A DNA stretch of 64,000 nt. It comes from Cytophagaceae bacterium. Its GTDB lineage: Bacteria; Bacteroidota; Bacteroidia; Cytophagales; Cyclobacteriaceae. The stretch's first letter is position 1. Every line of letters begins with the position of its first letter. Of the stretch, positions 17,955 to 27,103 are shown piece by piece. A model generated the notes under the pieces. The model ran no database searches, had not been told where the DNA came from, and saw only the letters and a list, made by a program, of their open reading frames with translations. Where the stretch lies: assembly GCA_006969745.1 (NCBI GenBank), contig CP030886.1, positions 62,001 to 126,000 of the forward strand, read 5' to 3'. Position numbers and translations under genes: made by a program.

Positions 17955-19658
17955 CTATCTTCTTTTTCTCCTACCTGATTTTCGACCATCTCTTCTATCG
18001 CCGGGACGACGATTTTTAAATTTTTTCTTGTGGTGACCTGATGACCTGTCACGCTCATTAGAACCACCGTTGTCCGGATGAACCCGTACAGCTCTTCCTT
18101 CAAATTCTACCCCTTCAAATTTTGCACTGAAATCGCTTTCGAAAGCTTTGTCTACTTCAAAATATGATCGATTATTTAGAAGCTTGACAGTTCCAAAATG
18201 TTTCTTATCTAAACCGGACAAATCAGAAAGCAGATGCACCATATCTCCTTTGATGAATCCGTCAACAGAACCTAGATTTATAAAAAACTTTCTGTAGTTA
18301 CTATTATTTGTTTTTCCGGAAGGCGATCCTGCTAGTTCGTTCAGATTAGCGTCTTCTCCAGATTCAACTGTCAATTGGTTTAGTTGCAGACTAATTAGTT
18401 TCTTTAGAATGTCGTCTTTATCCAGCGAAACAAATTTATCCTTCACCTCTTCTAAAAGTTGAGCTGCTGCATCATCTATTTTGGTGGTGGCAAGTTGGTC
18501 AGCCCAATTACCAACACGTGATGTCTGCATTTCATCTACACTTGGCACTTCTACACGCTCAAACGTGACATTAATTTTTCGTTCGAGCTCACTTATTTTT
18601 CGAGACTCTCTTGGATTAATTAAGGCTAATGAAACTCCTTTGTTGCCTGCTCTTCCGGTTCTACCACTTCTATGAGTGTAGCTTTCGAGTTGGTCTGGAA
18701 GTGTGTGATGAATAACGTAGGTCAAATCATTAACATCTATTCCTCTGGCTGCCACGTCAGTTGCCACTAGTAGTTGCATGGACTTGGCTTTAAACCTTTT
18801 CATGACAGCATCTCGCTGAGATTGGGAAAGATCCCCATGCAAGGCTTCAACTCCATATCCCTTCTGGCTAAGATTATCTGCAATTTCCTGGGTCTCCCTT
18901 TTTGTGCGACAAAACATAATGCCTCTCATGTCGGGTTCCCGGTCAAGAAACCGTTTAATTGCCGGGAGCTTATTGCTCACCTTCGTAACAACGTACTTAT
19001 GTGAGATGTCTTTATTGCTCTTTTCAGAAGTATTTACTGACACCTCCTTCGGATTAGACATATATTTTTTAACAATTCTTCTTATTTCAGAAGGCATTGT
19101 TGCTGAAAAAAGCCATGTCACTCTTTCATCAGGTGTATAGGATAAAATTTCATCTATAGCTTCTTGAAATCCCATATTGAGCATTTCATCAGCCTCATCC
19201 AGAACTACATATTTGACCTGGTCTAATTTTACTGCTTTACGTTTGATAAGATCTAACAAACGTCCTGGAGTTGCAACTACTATCTGGGTAGGCCTCCTCA
19301 GTGCTTTTATTTGATTTACGATAGCAGCACCACCATACACTACTTCTACATTGAGGCGTGATTTGCTTTTCGCGAAATCCTTTAGCTGCTTAGCAGTTTG
19401 CTGGCCCAACTCCCTTGTTGGAGCCATTATTAATGCCTGTGTGTGTTCGTTATCAGACTGAAGTAGATCAATAAGTGGCAAACCAAATGCAGCAGTTTTG
19501 CCGGTTCCGGTTTGTGCCAACCCTATAAAATCGGTTGGGTTTTCAGTAAGAAGTAAGGGAATTGATTGTTGCTGTACAGGAGTCGGGTCAGTAAAACCCA
19601 TTTTTTCCAAGACTTCAACAATTGACTGTGAAAGTCCTAGTTTTTCAAAATTGTTCAA
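17955..19658 (-). CDS. DEAD-box ATP-dependent RNA helicase (DeaD/CsdA type)
   Basis: A 567-residue helicase with all core motifs: a Q-motif region (GFTDPTPVQQQSIP), motif I AQTGTGKT, APTRELG, TPGRLLD, DEAD, SAT, ATDVAARGIDV and HRSGRTGRAG. After the core there is a DbpA-type RNA-binding domain (about 460-535, FINLGSVDGFIKGDMV onward) and a basic Arg/Gly/Asp-rich tail. This architecture is that of DeaD/CsdA helicases, which unwind structured RNA in ribosome assembly and mRNA decay, especially in the cold. Divergent from the DUF2061 gene at 19798; the 139-bp gap holds promoters. Confidence 0.95.
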   Translation of the reverse strand: MNNFEKLGLSQSIVEVLEKMGFTDPTPVQQQSIPLLLTENPTDFIGLAQTGTGKTAAFGLPLIDLLQSDNEHTQALIMAPTRELGQQTAKQLKDFAKSKSRLNVEVVYGGAAIVNQIKALRRPTQIVVATPGRLLDLIKRKAVKLDQVKYVVLDEADEMLNMGFQEAIDEILSYTPDERVTWLFSATMPSEIRRIVKKYMSNPKEVSVNTSEKSNKDISHKYVVTKVSNKLPAIKRFLDREPDMRGIMFCRTKRETQEIADNLSQKGYGVEALHGDLSQSQRDAVMKRFKAKSMQLLVATDVAARGIDVNDLTYVIHHTLPDQLESYTHRSGRTGRAGNKGVSLALINPRESRKISELERKINVTFERVEVPSVDEMQTSRVGNWADQLATTKIDDAAAQLLEEVKDKFVSLDKDDILKKLISLQLNQLTVESGEDANLNELAGSPSGKTNNSNYRKFFINLGSVDGFIKGDMVHLLSDLSGLDKKHFGTVKLLNNRSYFEVDKAFESDFSAKFEGVEFEGRAVRVHPDNGGSNERDRSSGHHKKKFKNRRPGDRRDGRKSGRRKRR

Positions 19659-19773
19659 AGAGCTCTTATTATTATGAGGTGCAAAGCTACGGTATCCTCA
19701 GAGATTCTTTTCCTTAATTAGCAATTATCTCAGCTTTTGAAAGGAAAATACAGTCGATCTATCGTTTCGGGTA

Positions 19774-19781
19774 TATTTTTG
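19774..19781 (+). promoter_or_regulatory. Promoter -7 box of the DUF2061 gene
   Basis: TATTTTTG matches the Bacteroidota -7 consensus TAnnTTTG and lies 16 bp before the ATG at 19798. I see no good -33 TTG at the usual distance, so the call rests on the -7 box alone. Confidence 0.4.
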
Positions 19782-19797
19782 CCCTCTTTTAATACCA

Positions 19798-20214
19798 ATG
19801 AATAGCAAAAAAAGACATATAGCCAAGACCATAACCTGGAGAATTATTGCGACAGGAACAACGTTCATTCTCACACTGATTTTTTTTAGAGAAGACCCGA
19901 ATGCTACTTCGAAAGCTACCTGGGTTGCTGCAATCGAGACCGTATTAAAAATGATTATTTACTACTATCATGAGCGAATATGGTTCAATTATCGAGTGAA
20001 CATGAAAAGCAATATTAGGCATTTGTATAAAACACTTACATGGAGATTTACTGCTTCACTAACCACATTTTTAATTGCATTTTTTATTTTCAGGGAAGAT
20101 CCTAACGCAATGGAAAAGGCTTCAGGAATAGCATTTGTAGAAATCTTCCTAAAGATGTTGTTCTACTATTTACATGAAAGAGCTTGGCATGCTTCTAAAT
20201 TTGGCCTGAAATAA
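19798..20214 (+). CDS. Tandem DUF2061 membrane protein
   Basis: A 138-residue integral membrane protein made of two copies of the DUF2061 unit. Copy 1 (about 5-62) and copy 2 (about 74-130) each read K-T-[IL]-T-W-R ... T-T-F ... F-F-[RF]-REDPNA ... E ... K-M ... YY.HER.W. Each copy should span the membrane twice. The family has no established function; in some genomes it is near sulfate-assimilation genes, which are not seen here. It stands alone between the helicase and a lipoprotein gene. Confidence 0.85.
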   Translation: MNSKKRHIAKTITWRIIATGTTFILTLIFFREDPNATSKATWVAAIETVLKMIIYYYHERIWFNYRVNMKSNIRHLYKTLTWRFTASLTTFLIAFFIFREDPNAMEKASGIAFVEIFLKMLFYYLHERAWHASKFGLK

Positions 20215-20308
20215 AGCATTTAAGCGTAATTAGGCACGATAAGTGTTTGATCAAAGTAATTAAAAGATTAATCTTGAATTTGAATTGACTGATAAACATA
20301 CCAATCTC

Positions 20309-21124
20309 ATGAAAAAGAATATTTTAAACCTTTCAGTTTTAGTTGGAGCTTTCTTTCTCATCTCATGCAGCGGTGGAAGTAAGGCTTCCGAAGAAAACAC
20401 CGCCGAGAAAAAAGAAGAAATTGAAAGTTTTGTTGAAAAGGAATTTACATACCCGCTTCCAACTGCATTTGAAGTTTCTCAGATGCTTGGAAATGCCAAC
20501 ACATCCTATTCGTCCAATATTGTGAATGACCCCTCTAAAGTCGATCAGTATGTAGCTACATGGCAAAAAGCGGCCAATTTGGGAGTATATGGAGCTGATT
20601 TAAGCTATGCCGCAACATTTGATAAAACACAAGAAACGATTGATTATTTAGATGTTTCCAAGAAGCTAATTGATGACTTGAATATTACATCTGCATTTAA
20701 CAGTTCCATGGCTCAACGAATCGAAAACAACATGGACAACGTTGATTCATTGATCTTCATTGTGACTGAATCGTTTTATGACACCTACAATTATCTGAAT
20801 CAAAATGGTGAAGAAAAGACTTCTATTCTAGTGATAGCAGGAAGTGTAATTGAGGGCCTTCACATAACATGTGAACTTGTAAAGATGAGCGAGAATAAAG
20901 GTGAGTTGATGGCTGTTTTAGCAAATCAAAAATCCCAAGTTGTGAAATTGGTCGAACTGATGGAGAACCATCAAGATGATGAAAATGTGAGCAAAGTTTT
21001 ACCTAACCTAAGATTCATCAACCTTACATACGATCAGTTAGGTGAAGGTGTGGAGATGACAGATGGTCAATTCTCAGATATTGCCAACAGTGTTAAAGAG
21101 ATGAGAGATCACATCGTTGGATAA
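20309..21124 (+). CDS. Lipoprotein of unknown function
   Basis: A 271-residue protein starting at the ATG at 20309 (an in-frame TTG at 20285 would add eight residues and is less likely). A signal peptide ends in the lipobox LISC, with the lipidated Cys at residue 20, followed by an SGGS linker. The remainder is predicted largely helical (several 20-30-residue amphipathic stretches such as TQETIDYLDVSKKLIDDLNI). I recognise no domain. It is followed by a strong terminator, so it is probably monocistronic. Confidence 0.8.
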   Translation: MKKNILNLSVLVGAFFLISCSGGSKASEENTAEKKEEIESFVEKEFTYPLPTAFEVSQMLGNANTSYSSNIVNDPSKVDQYVATWQKAANLGVYGADLSYAATFDKTQETIDYLDVSKKLIDDLNITSAFNSSMAQRIENNMDNVDSLIFIVTESFYDTYNYLNQNGEEKTSILVIAGSVIEGLHITCELVKMSENKGELMAVLANQKSQVVKLVELMENHQDDENVSKVLPNLRFINLTYDQLGEGVEMTDGQFSDIANSVKEMRDHIVG

Positions 21125-21148
21125 TCATTAACGAAATGATATTTTTAG

Positions 21149-21176
21149 AGCCTCAACTAAGTTGGGGCTTTTTTAT
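21149..21176 (+). terminator. Intrinsic terminator
   Basis: A 9-bp stem AGCCTCAAC / GTTGGGGCT (one G-T pair) with loop TAA, followed by TTTTTT. It ends the lipoprotein transcript 25 bp after its stop and lies just before the ABC-transporter gene. Confidence 0.85.
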
Positions 21177-21190
21177 TACCTAAAGATCCT

Positions 21191-24100
21191 ATGACCGAAT
21201 CCATAATTAATGCACTTGTTCATCTCTTTGCTATCATTGAAAGCGCTAAAGAAGATACTGGTGTGGTTGATTCTGGAGAGTTGGTTATTCGTCCGTATCT
21301 TCAGAAAAACCTTAACAACGAAACACTAACCGCTGAGTACATAAAGCTTTTTTATGATTACCTCAATTTTTATAAAGATCAACCTACCGCAAAAGATAGT
21401 GAGGGCATAAGTATTGATAGTACGAGCATTCTGCAGATTGCAAAGATTTGCAATCAACTAAACAAGGAGCTCCTAAGATCGGAGCGTCTTATTGTTTTCA
21501 TGCAACTGGTTGAACTGATCAGGGCAGATGAAAAAGTTACAGCCAAAGAAGAAGAATTTGCTGCCCTGGTTGCATTAAACTTCAATCTCGATCAGGAGGA
21601 CGTTGTTAATCTCAAGAATTTTATACTCAAGCCAGACGAAAAAGAAATCAATAAAGAACGAATTCTAATTATTGATAATAAGCAGACCGAATGGCCTGAG
21701 GAAATGGCCTGGATTATTCGCAAGAAGAAAAACACCAATCAGGAGAGGCACTTATTTGTCCAAAACCTATTTGGCAAAATCACTGTGTTGTATCTAAGGA
21801 GCGTAGAGACTTTCGTATTTCGATATGATGGTCCTTTGAATCTATTTCTTGAAGGCATCAAGGTGATCCCGGCAAAATCATATATTCTAAAACCAGGATC
21901 TATTATAAAAGGTCCGAATATTTCATCGATTTACGAATCTGAGATTACTAAACAATTCATTCAGGATCAATCCAGCACCAGAGTGGTACTGGCCGGTGAT
22001 AATGTAGAATTTAAGTTTAGAAATAGTAGTAATGGTCTTAAGCCATTTTCATTTTCTGAAGACTCAGGCAGGTTAATTGGCATCATGGGTGGATCCGGAA
22101 CCGGTAAAACCACTTTGATGAATATCTTGAACGGGAAATTAAGATTAAATGGAGGAAGACTTCACATCAATGGATTTTCCTTGGAGCAAGCATCAACCGA
22201 AGGAGTCATTGGATATGTCCCTCAAGATGACCTCCTCTTTGAAGAGCTAACAGTCTATCAAAACCTTTATTTTAATGCTAAAACCTGCTTCAGTGATTTC
22301 TCAGAAGATTTAATTGACAAAACTGTACATAAAGTTTTAGACGATCTGGACCTGGAGGATATCAAAGATTTGAAAGTTGGTGACCCATTAAACAAAACAA
22401 TCTCCGGTGGCCAGAGAAAGCGACTAAATATCGCGTTAGAACTGATGCGTGAGCCGTCGGTACTTTTCGTAGACGAACCAACCTCAGGTCTTTCTTCAAT
22501 GGACTCGGAGAAGATGATGATGCTGCTGAAGGATTTGACTCGAAAAGGGAAACTGGTCGTAGCTATCATACACCAACCTTCATCGGAGATTTTCAAGTTA
22601 TTTGATAGACTTTGGATTCTCGACAAGGGTGGTTACCCTATCTACAACGGCAATCCAATCGATGCAGTAGTGTACTTCAAAACGATGAATACACAAGTGA
22701 ATGCGGCAGAAAGCGAATGTCCAAGGTGTGGTAATGTAATTCCTGAACAAATCCTTCAGATTATTGAAGCCAGGGAAATAGATGAGCGAGGAAGGTCTAC
22801 AAAAAGAAGACGCGTCAATCCATCTGTCTGGTATTCTAAGTATAAAGAAAATATTCTTCCAAAGTTGGTAAGGCTTAAGTATGACTCAGTGCTCCCTCCT
22901 ACCAATTTTAGGATTCCCGACAGCTGGAATCAATTTAAGATTTTTAGCATCAGAAATTTACTTTCCAAGATATCCAATAGACAATATGTATTGATCAACT
23001 TGCTCGAAGCACCACTTCTGGCCTTTATTCTAGGTTATTTCTCCAAATATTCTCCGGAAAAGGTTTACGCATTTTCAGAAAACATCAATCTGCCTGTATA
23101 TCTGTTTATGTCTATAGTGGTGTCGCTATTCATGGGATTAACAGTCAGCGCTCAAGAGATATATAAAGACCGACAGATACTTGAACGAGAGTCATTTCTA
23201 AATCTCTCCAGGCTTAGCTACATCAATTCTAAGGTTGTTTACTTATTTATTTTATCTGCCATTCAAACACTATCATTTACCCTTATCGGGAATTACATTC
23301 TTGAAATACATGGAATGACGCTCTATTACTGGGCTGTTTTGTTTACCGTCTCCTGTTTCGCCAATTTGATTGGACTGAATATTTCGTCGGCACTCAACTC
23401 CGTAATAAATATTTACATCCTTATTCCATTCATTTTGGTTCCTCAACTCTTGTTAGGAGGTGCAATGATCAAGTTTGATGAATTGCACCACTCCATCAAC
23501 AATCAAAAGAATGTCCCTATTGTGGGTGACATGATGGCTTCCAGGTGGGCATATGAAGCACTTGCTGTAGCTCAGTTTCGCTACAACGATTATGAAAAGC
23601 ACTTCTTCGAAGTGAATAAAGACATTAGTAAAAATTCTGTTTATCGATCGTTCATGGTACCAGAATTATTTACCATCAATCGAGAGATTGTTCGGGATAG
23701 TGCAGACTGGAGTGATAAAATCCGACATTTTAATATCCTAAGAAATGAAGTTGAAAATCTTTCTGATTTGCATGGATTGCGTGCATTTCCATATTTAGAA
23801 CAGATCACTGCCGAATATTATAGCACTTCGATTGCTGAGAAACTTGATGAGTATTTGCTCTACGCAAAGAACCATTTTGCTGAAGAGTATTTACGGGCGC
23901 AGACCAATCGCGACGCACTTTATCAAAGACTTGTCACTGAGCTTGGCAAGGATGGTTTCGTAGAGCTTGAGAAAAAATATCACAATGGGTTTTTAGCTGA
24001 TCTCCTTATGAATCGTGCACACCTAGACATGGTGTACCGTGGTGAAGATCAATTGATCCAAAAGAAGGATCCAATTTTTATGAGACCATACTCTAACATT

Positions 24101-24376
24101 GGGCGTGCACACTTTTATGCACCCATCAAAATACTAGCTGGCTGGGAAATATCTACTTTCTATTTCAATATTTCATTTATCTGGTTTATGACCATCGTTT
24201 TATACCTGGCATTGCTTGACAACACACTCAAGAAAATAATTAAGCTATTCGAATCAAAGGAAAAAGACGAAAGTAGACCTAAACCCTGGGTTAGAGTTTG
24301 GGATACAATCCTAATAATGATTGGATCTCCACGAGTTTACAAACGCGCACGAAAAATTAAAAAATCAAATATTTAA
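21191..24376 (+). CDS. Large ABCG-like ABC transporter (fused ATPase and permease) with TerB-like N-terminus
   Basis: A 1061-residue fusion. Residues ~1-150 are helical and TerB-like (LVELIRADEKVTAKEEEFAALVA). A ~110-residue beta-rich region follows, then the nucleotide-binding domain with Walker A GGSGTGKTT near residue 299, signature ISGGQRKRLNIALELM, Walker B VLFVDEPTSGL and H-loop IIHQPSS. A linker carries one CPRCGN knuckle. The ABC2-type membrane domain has about six helices (roughly 605-1015) with a long extracytoplasmic insert of ~250 residues before the last helix. The order ATPase-then-permease and the sequence motifs are ABCG/White-like. Substrate unknown. The stop overlaps the next start as TAATG, so it is coupled to the DoxX gene. 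Confidence 0.9.
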   Translation: MTESIINALVHLFAIIESAKEDTGVVDSGELVIRPYLQKNLNNETLTAEYIKLFYDYLNFYKDQPTAKDSEGISIDSTSILQIAKICNQLNKELLRSERLIVFMQLVELIRADEKVTAKEEEFAALVALNFNLDQEDVVNLKNFILKPDEKEINKERILIIDNKQTEWPEEMAWIIRKKKNTNQERHLFVQNLFGKITVLYLRSVETFVFRYDGPLNLFLEGIKVIPAKSYILKPGSIIKGPNISSIYESEITKQFIQDQSSTRVVLAGDNVEFKFRNSSNGLKPFSFSEDSGRLIGIMGGSGTGKTTLMNILNGKLRLNGGRLHINGFSLEQASTEGVIGYVPQDDLLFEELTVYQNLYFNAKTCFSDFSEDLIDKTVHKVLDDLDLEDIKDLKVGDPLNKTISGGQRKRLNIALELMREPSVLFVDEPTSGLSSMDSEKMMMLLKDLTRKGKLVVAIIHQPSSEIFKLFDRLWILDKGGYPIYNGNPIDAVVYFKTMNTQVNAAESECPRCGNVIPEQILQIIEAREIDERGRSTKRRRVNPSVWYSKYKENILPKLVRLKYDSVLPPTNFRIPDSWNQFKIFSIRNLLSKISNRQYVLINLLEAPLLAFILGYFSKYSPEKVYAFSENINLPVYLFMSIVVSLFMGLTVSAQEIYKDRQILERESFLNLSRLSYINSKVVYLFILSAIQTLSFTLIGNYILEIHGMTLYYWAVLFTVSCFANLIGLNISSALNSVINIYILIPFILVPQLLLGGAMIKFDELHHSINNQKNVPIVGDMMASRWAYEALAVAQFRYNDYEKHFFEVNKDISKNSVYRSFMVPELFTINREIVRDSADWSDKIRHFNILRNEVENLSDLHGLRAFPYLEQITAEYYSTSIAEKLDEYLLYAKNHFAEEYLRAQTNRDALYQRLVTELGKDGFVELEKKYHNGFLADLLMNRAHLDMVYRGEDQLIQKKDPIFMRPYSNIGRAHFYAPIKILAGWEISTFYFNISFIWFMTIVLYLALLDNTLKKIIKLFESKEKDESRPKPWVRVWDTILIMIGSPRVYKRARKIKKSNI

Positions 24377-24756
24377 TGGTACATTCCAATCTTGCTTCAT
24401 TGGTTTTGAGGCTTGCTTTCGGTGGCATGATGCTCACTCATGGTTGGGGAAAATTCAACCAGCTCATATCAGGTGATATGTCTTTTGCCAATCCTATTGG
24501 TGTGGGTGAAGCTCCAACATTGATACTAGCAGTTATCGCAGAATTCATCGCTCCTATCTTCCTTATTGTAGGATTTAAAACGCGCCTGGCAACCATATTG
24601 CCAGCAGTCACCATGCTTGTGGCAGCGTTTATTATTCACGCAAATGATCCATGGGGAAATAAAGAATTTCCTTTACTCTATTTCTTAGGCTATGTGAGCA
24701 TTTACTTGCTTGGAGGTGGTAAATATTCACTTGATTGGAGACTAAAGAAGATTTAG
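24376..24756 (+). CDS. DoxX family membrane protein
   Basis: A 126-residue protein with four predicted membrane helices and the DoxX pattern: LVLRLAFGGMMLTHGWGKF near the N-terminus, LIAEFIAPIFLIVGFKTRLA in the middle and a C-terminal LLGGGKYSLD. DoxX proteins are linked to redox and oxidative-stress functions but are biochemically poorly defined. Start overlaps the ABC transporter stop by one base. The 3' end overlaps the convergent pseudouridine synthase gene by 15 bp. Confidence 0.85.
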   Translation: MVHSNLASLVLRLAFGGMMLTHGWGKFNQLISGDMSFANPIGVGEAPTLILAVIAEFIAPIFLIVGFKTRLATILPAVTMLVAAFIIHANDPWGNKEFPLLYFLGYVSIYLLGGGKYSLDWRLKKI

Positions 24757-25335
24757 CTTTTTATAGATAGCCTTTTCACTTATCTGAGTGATTTCTCCAG
24801 AAACAAGCGGTTCCAGACTCAAACCTTCGATAGCCACCCTTATTAGTCGCAGTGTGGGATGTCCAACTTTAGCTGTCATTCGCCGAACTTGTCTGTTTTT
24901 ACCTTCTGTCAATGAAATTTCCATCCAGGATCTTTGAGGGTGCTTGACATAATTCACAGGAGGGTTTCTTTCTACTACTTCAGGAACGACTATCCTCACC
25001 TCTGCCGGCTTGGTAGAGTGTGTTTTCCCATTAATATTTATTTCTACTCCCTTTCTTAATTTGTCTAATGATTCAGTGTTAGGTTCTCCATCAACCTCAA
25101 CCCAATAAGTGCGCTTATGGTTATGCTTCGGATTAAGCAATCTATTGTTAAGTGTTTTATCATTGGTAAGAATAAGCAGCCCTTCACTATCTAGATCAAG
25201 TCTCCCGACTGGATAAACGTCTTTAGGAAGATCCTTAAACACTTCGCCAAGTCCTGCATTATTACCCTCATTAGAAAATTGGCTTAAGATCTTGTAGGGT
25301 TTGTGAATTATATAATAGAGTTTCTTTCTAGCCAC
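24742..25335 (-). CDS. 23S rRNA pseudouridine synthase of the RsuA/RluE group
   Basis: A 197-residue enzyme lacking the N-terminal S4 domain, as in RluE. The catalytic loop is VYPVGRLDLDSEGLLILTND with the Asp of GRLD as nucleophile, and the C-terminal EGKNRQVRRM motif is typical of RsuA-family enzymes. It isomerises a specific uridine in 23S rRNA; RluE acts on U2457 in E. coli, but the site here is not proven. The start codon is GTG and lies inside the end of the VanZ-like gene (8-bp overlap), which suggests co-transcription. Confidence 0.88.
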   Translation of the reverse strand: MARKKLYYIIHKPYKILSQFSNEGNNAGLGEVFKDLPKDVYPVGRLDLDSEGLLILTNDKTLNNRLLNPKHNHKRTYWVEVDGEPNTESLDKLRKGVEININGKTHSTKPAEVRIVVPEVVERNPPVNYVKHPQRSWMEISLTEGKNRQVRRMTAKVGHPTLRLIRVAIEGLSLEPLVSGEITQISEKAIYKKLNLL

Positions 25336-25690
25336 GATTAAGCAATTTGAATACAGAAAACCCTATCAAAACACCAAGCACATTCGCTAGTGCATCAATC
25401 CACTCAAAGTAGCGATAAGAAAAGAAAACGTATTGCACTACCTCAAGTCCAAAGCCATATGCAGAGATAATTACCAGAAGATAAATGGATCTACTGAGAG
25501 TCAGCATTTCAGCTTTCTCATAGGCAATCAAGAAACTAAGGATAAGTACAAAGTACGCAAAACAATGCTCTATTTTGTCCAGAGAGGACACTCCTTCTAC
25601 CTGAAATGGAATTTTCAAGAAGGTCGACAATAAGAATATACCTACAGCAATACCAATTGCCGGGATGAACCAAATCGTTTTTTTATTCAC
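25328..25690 (-). CDS. VanZ-like membrane protein
   Basis: A 120-residue protein with a GTG start, four predicted helices and the VanZ pattern: SLDKIEHCFAYFVL in helix 2 and EVVQYVFFSYRYFEWIDALANVLGVLIG at the end. VanZ of enterococci gives low-level teicoplanin resistance; the role of chromosomal homologues in Gram-negatives is not established. The start overlaps the stop of the upstream metallo-hydrolase gene by one base (TAGTG), so 26421-24742 is one operon of three genes. Confidence 0.82.
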   Translation of the reverse strand: MNKKTIWFIPAIGIAVGIFLLSTFLKIPFQVEGVSSLDKIEHCFAYFVLILSFLIAYEKAEMLTLSRSIYLLVIISAYGFGLEVVQYVFFSYRYFEWIDALANVLGVLIGFSVFKLLNRG

Positions 25691-26421
25691 TATATCCTGA
25701 TTTTTTGACCGTCATACAATCGATTAAACTTAAAATCAGTAGCATCGAAAACTTCGTTAGCCATGTGATTGAGCCACAACGATTTAGTCTCAAACAATTG
25801 ATGCTTTCGCAGTAATTCCTCGTAACTCAAGTGGCCAAAGCTTACCTCCTTTTGAAAGTTGCACTCACAGATAAAGAGATCAGTGCCTCTGGAAAGAGGA
25901 AGGAGATTTTCTGTCCAGGAAGTGTCTCCTGAAAAAGCTATTTTCTTTCCATGCCATTCCAAACGGATCCCATGTGGAAGCGATGGCGGACTATGTTCTA
26001 CTTTCCAAACACTTATTGATTTATCTCCCAAACTCAGACTCTCTTCGTGCTTATACTCTACGAACTTCAAATCTAATTCATCAAGTTGATCGGCTGTTCC
26101 TATATACATTGCTTCTTGCAATTCATACACGCGTTTTTTCACTCCTTCGGGTCCAACAATGGTTAATGGATTTTTTCGCGGTTTTTCAAACAAGCTGCTT
26201 ATTAGAATGAAAGGTATTCCTCCATAGTGGTCACCATGAAAGTGGGATATTACAATTGTGGAAATTGCCTCCAGATCAATTTTTTCATACTTAAGCCTTA
26301 TTAAAGTACTGGCACCACAATCAATCAAAACGTGTTCGCCGGCCTCTGTTACTAAAAATGAAGTGTTATTTCTTCCTCCATTTCCAAATGCATCTCCACA
26401 ACCAAGTACAGTTAATTCCAT
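25690..26421 (-). CDS. Metallo-beta-lactamase-fold hydrolase, RNase Z-like
   Basis: A 243-residue protein with the metal-binding motif H60-F-H62-G-D64-H65, an earlier LIDCGAS strand, later His residues in KVEHSPPSLPHGI, the Asp in FSGDTSW and a C-terminal WLNHMAN. The layout is of the ribonuclease Z / ElaC-like branch, but the protein is shorter than tRNase Z and lacks an obvious flexible arm, so the substrate may be a small phosphodiester or ester instead. First gene of a three-gene minus operon; divergent from the hydrolase at 26438 with only 16 bp between start codons. Confidence 0.85.
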   Translation of the reverse strand: MELTVLGCGDAFGNGGRNNTSFLVTEAGEHVLIDCGASTLIRLKYEKIDLEAISTIVISHFHGDHYGGIPFILISSLFEKPRKNPLTIVGPEGVKKRVYELQEAMYIGTADQLDELDLKFVEYKHEESLSLGDKSISVWKVEHSPPSLPHGIRLEWHGKKIAFSGDTSWTENLLPLSRGTDLFICECNFQKEVSFGHLSYEELLRKHQLFETKSLWLNHMANEVFDATDFKFNRLYDGQKIRI

Positions 26422-26437
26422 TGGCTAAATTTACCCA

Positions 26438-27103
26438 ATGGAGTTATTCTTGAATGATAAACTTGGAAAAATCAGCCTGGAAACTGAGGATGCAACCAAT
26501 CCTATTGCAGTATTGATTCTCGCTCATGGGGCGGGCGCAGGTATGCACCACCCTTTTATGGTCAGTCTTGGACAAAAACTTTCTGAGAAACGTATCTCAG
26601 TGGTTCGTTTCAATTTTCCATACATGGAGCAAGGCAGAAAATCGCCGGGCTCGCCAAAATCAAATATTGAGACATGGCAGCTTGTGGTTGAGCATATTGA
26701 ATCAGCTTTTCCAAACATCCCGATCTTCATTTCGGGCAAATCATATGGTGGACGAATGGGATCTCATTTAATAGCAGAGAATGACATGAGCTCTGTTGAT
26801 GGGATTATATACTATGGCTTCCCTCTTCATGCCCCTGGCAGAGATTCAAAAGATCGTGCTGCACATCTGACGGATGTCAAAATTCCACAACTATTTCTTC
26901 AAGGTACCAAAGACAAACTAGCCAATATTGAAATGATTGGTGAGGTGGTTGAAACATTATCGACTGCAGAAATGAGTGTATTAGAAGATGGAGATCATTC
27001 GTTTAACGTTCCTAAAAGAACAGGTAAATCAAAAGAAGATGTAATGTCCTGGCTAGCAGAAGAAACAACTAATTGGATCTTAAATAGAGTTAAGGCTAGT
27101 TAG
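26438..27103 (+). CDS. Alpha/beta hydrolase (KANL3/Tex30-like family)
   Basis: A 221-residue cytosolic hydrolase. The strand-turn LAHGAGAGMHHPFM forms the oxyanion region, the nucleophile is S102 in SGKSYGGR, the acid is probably the Asp in GTKDKL, and the His is in EDGDHSFNV. The pattern HGAGAGMxHPFM is that of the Abhydrolase_11 (KANL3/Tex30-like) group, for which no substrate is established. It overlaps the convergent membrane-protein gene by 8 bp. Confidence 0.85.
   Translation: MELFLNDKLGKISLETEDATNPIAVLILAHGAGAGMHHPFMVSLGQKLSEKRISVVRFNFPYMEQGRKSPGSPKSNIETWQLVVEHIESAFPNIPIFISGKSYGGRMGSHLIAENDMSSVDGIIYYGFPLHAPGRDSKDRAAHLTDVKIPQLFLQGTKDKLANIEMIGEVVETLSTAEMSVLEDGDHSFNVPKRTGKSKEDVMSWLAEETTNWILNRVKAS

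Noticed and set aside
22267..22626. Minus-strand frame of 119 codons inside the ABC transporter
   Set aside because: Complement of the nucleotide-binding domain; no supporting signal.
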